Source: Beroe ovata
Lineage: Eukaryota > Ctenophora > Nuda > Beroida > Beroidae
Length of the DNA stretch: 20,941 bases
Assembly (NCBI GenBank): GCA_946803715.1
Contig: CAMPET010000194.1
Coordinates: 44,367-65,307 of the forward strand
Direction: 5' to 3'
Positions 17,001 to 20,941 of the stretch are shown one piece after another. The translations under genes were made by a program, and so were the position numbers. The notes below the pieces were generated by a model, which was not told where the DNA came from, did no database searches, and saw only the letters and a program-made list of their open reading frames with translations. The number at the start of each line of letters is the position of its first letter. Positions within the stretch are counted from its first letter, which is position 1.

Positions 17001-19516
17001 AGTTACTGTTGATATAATAACGTAAGTTAAGCGTGTGCTTGCTGTTTTTCATTGCTGTTTACATCTAACACAGGCAGCTCAAGAGTTCTGTTTAAAGCTA
17101 AACACAAAGAGTAATCGTAAGAAGCTGGTCAGAGCTCTGTATGGTGTTTCAAGAAACAGGTAAACCATTTCTCAACGCTTTCTAAACTATTCTTTAACTA
17201 GTGTATATGCAAACACGGTGGAGATCCTTGCTGTACGGCATGTTAAACAAGAAACCGAAACCGTGAGGTTCCGTACAGACCACTTTGTTGTCACAGAGTA
17301 ACTCAAAACTAACTGACTCTATCAACACTCTATCCAGGCTAGATCTACTACCATTTCATGGCCGACTTGTGAGAACGCTATCTCCCATACTACCAGACAT
17401 ACCAACAGATCTATTCACACTACTGAAGAAGGAATTCATTTACCATGTAAGTAGAAAGTGGCAATTTCTCATCGGTCACACAGAACATCGGTATTTGTAC
17501 TGGTTTGCGTGACGCGCAGCAATATTACAAATACACAAGGACCATTTGTCACATTCTATCGGTCAATTTTCGCGCGCATTCATTGAATACCGCGCGGCGC
17601 TACTTTGCTCTCACTCCGTGTTTTAAATCTTTTCAATTCATGTCATGGTAAGATCCCTTTTGCTATGGCAAAACCAAAATTGAACCGCTTGATTGTGTAC
17701 GGAAGTAAAAATGCTTTAGTCACCTTTCACAACAAAAGAGAACCTCCGGCGGGACTCGAACCCACAATCCCCGGCTTAGGAGGCCGATGCCTTAGCCATT
17801 AGGCCACGGAGGCTACGAATGATGTGAAATTCGCGAAATTACATCATATCCGAGTTACCGCGTGACTTGCCTCAGTTCAAGAAGAAAGATCAGAATAACC
17901 TAGAGACAAAGATCAAGAATATCCGTTTCATCGGCGAGCTGTGCAAGTTTGAGATGTGTGAGAAGGCGGACGCTCTGTGGTGCTTTAGAGTGCTACTAGG
18001 TTTGATAATGTAATACTTCACTGACGTTAGTAACATCTCACCAATTGTAACAATGATGTTAGTAACATCTCCCCTCTCTCTTAGAACAGTTTGCACATCA
18101 CAACATTGAGATAGCGTGCAGTTTGGTTGAGTGTTGTGGGAGATATCTGTTCAGATCAACAGAGTCACACCTCAAGACAAAACACTTGCTGGTGAGTCCG
18201 GGATTCATCTCATTCCCTAAACGTCTTCTAATCGTTTCCATAGCAACACAATGTATCTCTGTCCATGACATTTCTACTATATATAAGTACAAGTACTGTA
18301 TATAAGTACTAACACAACCACTCTCTCTCTCCCGATCTCCATAGCAACACCCCTCCCCCTCATTCCGTTGCCATGGTAACATCCTCCTCGTTTCCCTGGT
18401 AACACCCTGCCCCCTATCTCTTCCTCCATAGCAACTCTTTCCCTCCTCTGCAGGATCAAATGATGCGGAAGAAGGTGGTCCATAACTTGGACTCCCGCCA
18501 AGTTACCATGGTCGAGAATGCGTACTACTACTGTAACCCGCCCGACAGAGTGGCTTATGTCAAGGTAAGGGGAGGGGGAATTCAAGGTCGCTATGGTAAC
18601 TGTCAAGTTGAACTGTGAGAGGGGGCGTTACTATAGCTCTGATATGCTCAGCTGATGTCGGGCAGTCGGTAATTCATCATTTGTTTACAACCGCCATGAC
18701 TCAGACCAAGCTCTCTTTCGTATCTATGTTCCGTGGACTATAACTTGACTCTGTCAGTCTCTAAATTAGACGGGACTCTACAAGTAGGCTAAATTGTCAT
18801 GCATTATATAGCTGTTGTGAGGAGCTCGAATAAGTGAGTTACGCGCACTTTAGTCTCAAGGGGAAGCGAAGAGATGGAATTAAGAGAGATGATTATATGA
18901 GAGTATAGGTCTCAAACTCCAATCTACTCACTACTCAGTTGTTTGAGCATTACTGAATATCGAGGGAAGGATAGGAAGAGGGGAGCTGTGGGGAAATAGG
19001 GTGTTTCAATAAGACATTTTGGTCCATAGACAAAAGACTAGTTATGTGATAACTGGTTCAACTTGTCAGTTACCATGGTAACCCTCTCTCTCCCCCACAG
19101 AAAGTGAGACCGCCCCTCCACGATTACATCAGGAAGCTCCTCATCAAGGATCTGAACAAGAACAACATTGAGAAGATTCTCCGACAGTTTCGGAAACTGC
19201 CCTGGGAGGACAACGAGGTGAGAATAATCAGATTCTCTTCCCGTCTTAAAGCAAACACAAATTTGATTGTATTAAGGAGTGTTGATAAAAGCTATCATCC
19301 TATGCCATCTGCCCCCACACACACTTGTAGCAAAACTCCTCTCTCACAAACCAACTCCCCCCTCCGACTTTCCCTCTCTGTCACACATATTCGTCATCTC
19401 TCCCCCATTTTCAGATATCAATGTACGCGGTTAAGTGTCTCTGTCGTGTGTGGACAGTGAAGTATAACAACATCTACTGTGTCGCTTCACTCCTTGCTGG
19501 ACTGGCGCAATTCCAG
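14085..19516 (+). CDS. UPF2: UPF2, nonsense-mediated decay adaptor, exons 1-18 (3' end outside the window)
   Basis: Eighteen exons join in frame to 737 residues: 14085-14103, 14228-14350, 14514-14701, 14804-14926, 15015-15140, 15284-15369, 15468-15649, 15739-15920, 16158-16254, 16447-16611, 16795-16958, 17074-17159, 17338-17446, 17876-17999, 18085-18191, 18454-18564, 19101-19217, 19415-19516. MIF4G-1 (about 55-300) shows LDSSVKKNSVFVKKL and DVNCAIHLCSLLHRRYSDF. An acidic Lys/Glu linker fills exon 10. MIF4G-2 (about 455-645) shows LDLLPFHGRLVRTL and IRFIGELCKFEM. MIF4G-3 begins with RPPLHDYIRKLL and breaks off at VASLLAGLAQFQ, phase 0. UPF2 bridges UPF1 and UPF3 at the exon junction complex in the cytoplasm. 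The UPF3-binding part of MIF4G-3 and the UPF1-binding C terminus are missing from the window. The N terminus is shorter than in human. Exon 14 uses the weak donor GTTTGA. Exon 8's end is the least certain border because several similar donors follow. Confidence 0.93.
14150..14225. promoter_or_regulatory. palindrome cluster spanning the UPF2 intron 1 acceptor
   Basis: GTTGTTATGGTAAC (14150-14163) is followed by a 28-bp near-perfect hairpin (14166-14193, arms GAGGTAACAGTCA and TGACTGTTGCCTC, one mismatch). The perfect palindrome GTTACCATGGTAAC follows at 14212-14225, and the two bases after it are the acceptor AG. The palindrome thus replaces the polypyrimidine tract normally expected there. 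Confidence 0.7.
14701..14750. repeat. (TG)n-rich tract starting at the UPF2 exon 3 donor
   Basis: The donor GTGTGT at 14702 is itself the first part of an imperfect TG repeat (interrupted by TATG and ATC). The 5' splice site is therefore within a UG-rich RNA, the class bound by CELF/TDP-43-type proteins, and several equivalent GT choices exist. Confidence 0.8.
14945..14958. promoter_or_regulatory. X-box-like motif in UPF2 intron 4
   Basis: GTCTCCATAGCAAC, followed by a half site CTCCTAGCAAC at about 14969. The right half AGCAAC is the classical X-box half. Confidence 0.4.
15437..15450. promoter_or_regulatory. X-box-like motif in UPF2 intron 6
   Basis: GTTTCCATAGCAAC, 17 bp before the exon 7 acceptor AG; an exact copy lies in intron 15 at 18234. 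Confidence 0.5.
15921..16028. repeat. 13-bp ladder of donor-like sites at the UPF2 exon 8 border
   Basis: GTTAGT or close variants occur at 15921, 15934, 15947, 15959, 15972 (GTTAAT), 15985 (GTAAGT), 15998 and 16023. The steps are 13, 13, 12, 13, 13, 13 and 25 bp, with unit GATGTTAGTTTGT. Near the end, AATAGTGCTGCCGCTTCT (about 16005) copies the last coding bases of exon 8 (AATAGTGCTGCTGCTTCT, ending at 15917) before another GTTAGT. The first donor keeps the frame into exon 9, and reading on gives a stop within five codons. Confidence 0.85.
17741..17813 (-). tRNA. tRNA-Arg (anticodon CCU)
   Basis: The minus strand reads a 73-nt cloverleaf: acceptor GCCTCCG paired with CGGAGGT (first pair G-U), A box TGGCCTAATGG, anticodon stem UCGGC/GCCGG with loop CTCCTAA, and B box GGTTCGAGTCC. 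Anticodon CCU decodes AGG. The body closely resembles animal tRNA-Arg-CCU. A TTTT terminator follows 3 nt after the 3' end (plus-strand AAAA at 17734-17737). The base after the acceptor stem (discriminator) reads U. The gene sits antisense within UPF2 intron 13 and has no intron. Confidence 0.93.
17819..17847. repeat. imperfect palindrome next to the tRNA 5' end
   Basis: ATGATGTGAAATT, CGCG, AAATTACATCAT: arms match with a one-base offset around a central CGCG. It begins 5 bp upstream of the tRNA gene as read on the minus strand. It could be a flanking hairpin or an old insertion mark; its function is unknown. Confidence 0.45.
18234..18435. repeat. cluster of five X-box-like motifs in UPF2 intron 15
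   Basis: GTTTCCATAGCAAC (18234), ATCTCCATAGCAAC (18335), GTTGCCATGGTAAC (18367), GTTTCCCTGGTAAC (18390) and TCCTCCATAGCAAC (18422) lie in a pyrimidine-rich intron. The last is followed by the exon 16 acceptor 18 bp later. The same intron has a duplicated TATATAAGTAC near 18280 and 18299. Confidence 0.65.
18587..18600. promoter_or_regulatory. X-box-like motif in UPF2 intron 16
   Basis: GTCGCTATGGTAAC, 22 bp after the donor. The rest of this 536-bp intron (18565-19100) shows no gene. It contains AGTTAT-GTG-ATAACT near 19040 and the palindrome at 19069. Confidence 0.4.
19069..19082. promoter_or_regulatory. perfect palindrome before the UPF2 exon 17 acceptor
   Basis: GTTACCATGGTAAC, identical to the copy at 14212. 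It is followed by an 18-bp pyrimidine tract ending in CAG at 19100. Confidence 0.6.
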
Positions 19517-19517
19517 G

Positions 19518-19850
19518 TACACTGACACCACACCACTGACACCACACCACTGAAACCACACTACTGACACCACAACACTGACACCACAACACAGAGTACA
19601 GACACCACAACACTGATACCACAACACAGACACCACAACACTGATACCACATAACTGACACCACAACACAGACACCACACTACTGACACCACACTACTGA
19701 CACCACACTGCTGACACCACACTACTGACACCACAACACTGACACCACAACACTGATGCCACATAAGTTACACCACAACATTGACACCACACTACTGACG
19801 TCTGACATCCAGGTACACTGACACCACAACATTGACACCACTTCGATGCC
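19518..19850. repeat. 14-bp minisatellite starting at the UPF2 exon 18 donor
   Basis: Units of CACTGACACCACAA with variants (TACTGACACCACAC, CACAGACACCACAA) run from 2 bp after the donor to about 19850. At 19807 the exon-intron border itself is copied: TCCAG-GTACACTGACACC matches the real donor context at 19512-19529. The array therefore probably arose by slippage or duplication including the splice site. Confidence 0.85.
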
Positions 19851-20114
19851 AACAATGACACTACTGCGGTGGTGATTCATGATATCGCTGACATCACTTT
19901 ATAGCTGACACCACTGGAATACAAACTCTACTATTTTAGTGCCTGATTATGATATTTGTGACAATACATAATGTCCTGTGGAACAAAAACATGTGCCACA
20001 ATCTTATCTTTTACCCCTCTATTCAGTAATTACTATAGTACCCTATAGTAGTTACTTGGTAACGCATAGTTAATAGTAACGCGTGGTTACCTTGCTTAGT
20101 TACACTTGGTGATT

Positions 20115-20128
20115 GTTACCAAGGTAAC
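20115..20128. promoter_or_regulatory. X-box-like palindrome in UPF2 intron 18
   Basis: GTTACCAAGGTAAC, symmetric apart from the central AA, within a cluster of GTTAC/GTAAC half sites. Confidence 0.45.
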
Positions 20129-20503
20129 AGCACATGGCTCTCTCGATACACTCGGCACTGTACTCAGTGCGTGTAATCATAAGTGCTATTCTCTCGTTCA
20201 ACACACACGCCCTCTCTGAAACAATGGTGTGTNTGTTGATTGCTTTTCAAGCAACCTTGCTTCAATCCCATTATTCTACTTTCACACTTTGTTTCGCGAG
20301 AGTAAATAAATATCCTTATTTTCTCTGATCGATATCAACATTTTTTAATCACGCAAACCTGTATTTCAATCACACATTTTTGTCCTAATCGCACCCACGT
20401 GATATGCAATATTTGTGGGTGGAGTGTTCTATAATCACTTGTTAATGACACATCGTCACAAACACAGTATGTGACGTATCATAGCAACATCAGTAGTATA
20501 ATG

Positions 20504-20517
20504 CGTTGCCATGGTTA
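20504..20517. promoter_or_regulatory. X-box-like palindrome in UPF2 intron 18 (second)
   Basis: GTTGCCATGGTTAC, with a partial site ATCATAGCAAC at about 20478. Confidence 0.45.
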
Positions 20518-20897
20518 CGTTGCTTGTATTCCACACTTCCATGATGGCACATTTCAGAGTGTACATATCGTCTAGTTCAGACCGCCGAGTTCCACTCAAT
20601 TGTTTTTCAAACCGTCAACACAATCGGTCCGCTGCTCACGATACTAGAGTAACACTCAGGTTTATGAAGGAGTAATGGGTGTTGCTATCTTGTATGATAC
20701 CTGATTTGTAACAATACAACACACGCACATATGCAGTTAGTGAGTGAGGTATTGTCAGCAATTGTGTTGCTATGAATAGCAACACGCACATATAGGTCTC
20801 TATACGGTCCAATTGTTGCTACTCAGTAATAGATATGCGAGAACCATTCTTTATTTAATTGTGCCAGTACTATTACATGATAACTCTGTATGCGCGC

Positions 20898-20941
20898 CAC
20901 ACACACACACAAACCCAGACAGACAGACACACAGACACACA
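20898..20941. repeat. CA/GACA simple repeat at the window end
   Basis: CACACACACA followed by AGACAGACAGACACACAG up to the last base, mirroring the CA repeat at the start. Confidence 0.9.

Larger units (their letters stand above)
19851..20941. other. rest of UPF2 intron 18, no exon recognised
   Basis: The next expected UPF2 segment (after LAGL, EDVGIHVVDGVLED in human) is not found on the + strand, so the next exon is probably outside the window. The region holds X-box-like sites at 20115-20128 and 20504-20517, a GTTAC-rich stretch at 20030-20130, an N at 20233 and a CA/GACA simple repeat at the end. Confidence 0.6.

Noticed and set aside
18507-18522. GTTACCATGGTC inside UPF2 exon 16 as another X-box site
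   Set aside because: These bases encode VTMV, which is conserved in UPF2 (VTMVENAYYYCNPP), so protein constraint explains the match, although overlap with binding cannot be excluded.
19431-19764. Minus-strand frames with repeated Val-Cys-Gly peptides
   Set aside because: They are read-through of the 14-bp minisatellite in UPF2 intron 18 and have no supporting start, stop or homology.
20579-20650. A possible exon reading TAEFHSIVFQTVNTIGPLL after an acceptor-like CAG
   Set aside because: It ends in TAA after about 23 codons, has no donor in that frame and does not match the next UPF2 segment.

Overview
This is a eukaryotic, almost certainly metazoan, window with about 0.4-0.5 kb between genes and spliceosomal GT-AG introns, mostly 70-600 bp. 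Six protein genes lie head to tail on the + strand. The lineage cannot be fixed from sequence alone. A GT43-type glycosyltransferase, a NELF-E-like protein, animal-type UPF2/PRPF19/VPS72 and a tRNA-Arg(CCU) fit an invertebrate with a compact genome. The window starts and ends in CA microsatellites and holds three single N bases (8613, 11110, 20233), so it looks like a short-read scaffold.

Layout: 1-1016 microsatellite, a possible 3' end of an upstream gene, then unexplained sequence; 1017-1503 a fold-back (MITE-like) element; 1747-3558 intronless XPNPEP1 (cytosolic Xaa-Pro aminopeptidase); 3789-4791 a two-exon type II membrane GT43 protein with eroded UDP-sugar-binding residues; 5028-5914 a three-exon NELF-E-like protein with no RRM; 6369-12114 PRPF19 (U-box/WD40 splicing factor and E3 ligase), ten exons with exons 4-5 present twice; 12509-13507 intronless VPS72/YL1; 14085 to beyond the window the first 18 exons of UPF2 (737 residues, ending early in the third MIF4G domain), with an antisense tRNA-Arg in intron 13. 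From 19517 to the end is UPF2 intron 18: minisatellite, palindromes and no recognisable exon.

Four neighbours act in nuclear gene expression: Pol II pausing (NELF-E-like), splicing (PRPF19), H2A.Z deposition (VPS72) and nonsense-mediated decay (UPF2). I see no direct evidence of an operon.

Three non-genic patterns stand out. (1) A 14-bp palindrome of form GTT-NNN-AT-NNN-AAC, matching the RFX 'X-box' (for example GTTACCATGGTAAC), recurs about 20 times, mostly in introns and once 13 bp upstream of the PRPF19 ATG. (2) Several introns are built from tandem copies of their own splice-site neighbourhoods: PRPF19 exon 4 donor, PRPF19 exon 5 acceptor, UPF2 exon 8 donor in a 13-bp ladder, UPF2 exon 18 donor. 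(3) The PRPF19 exon 4-5 duplication differs by nine substitutions, all synonymous. Joining both copies gives an immediate stop, and an N sits at the junction, so it is either a mutually exclusive cassette or, more likely, two haplotypes placed in tandem.
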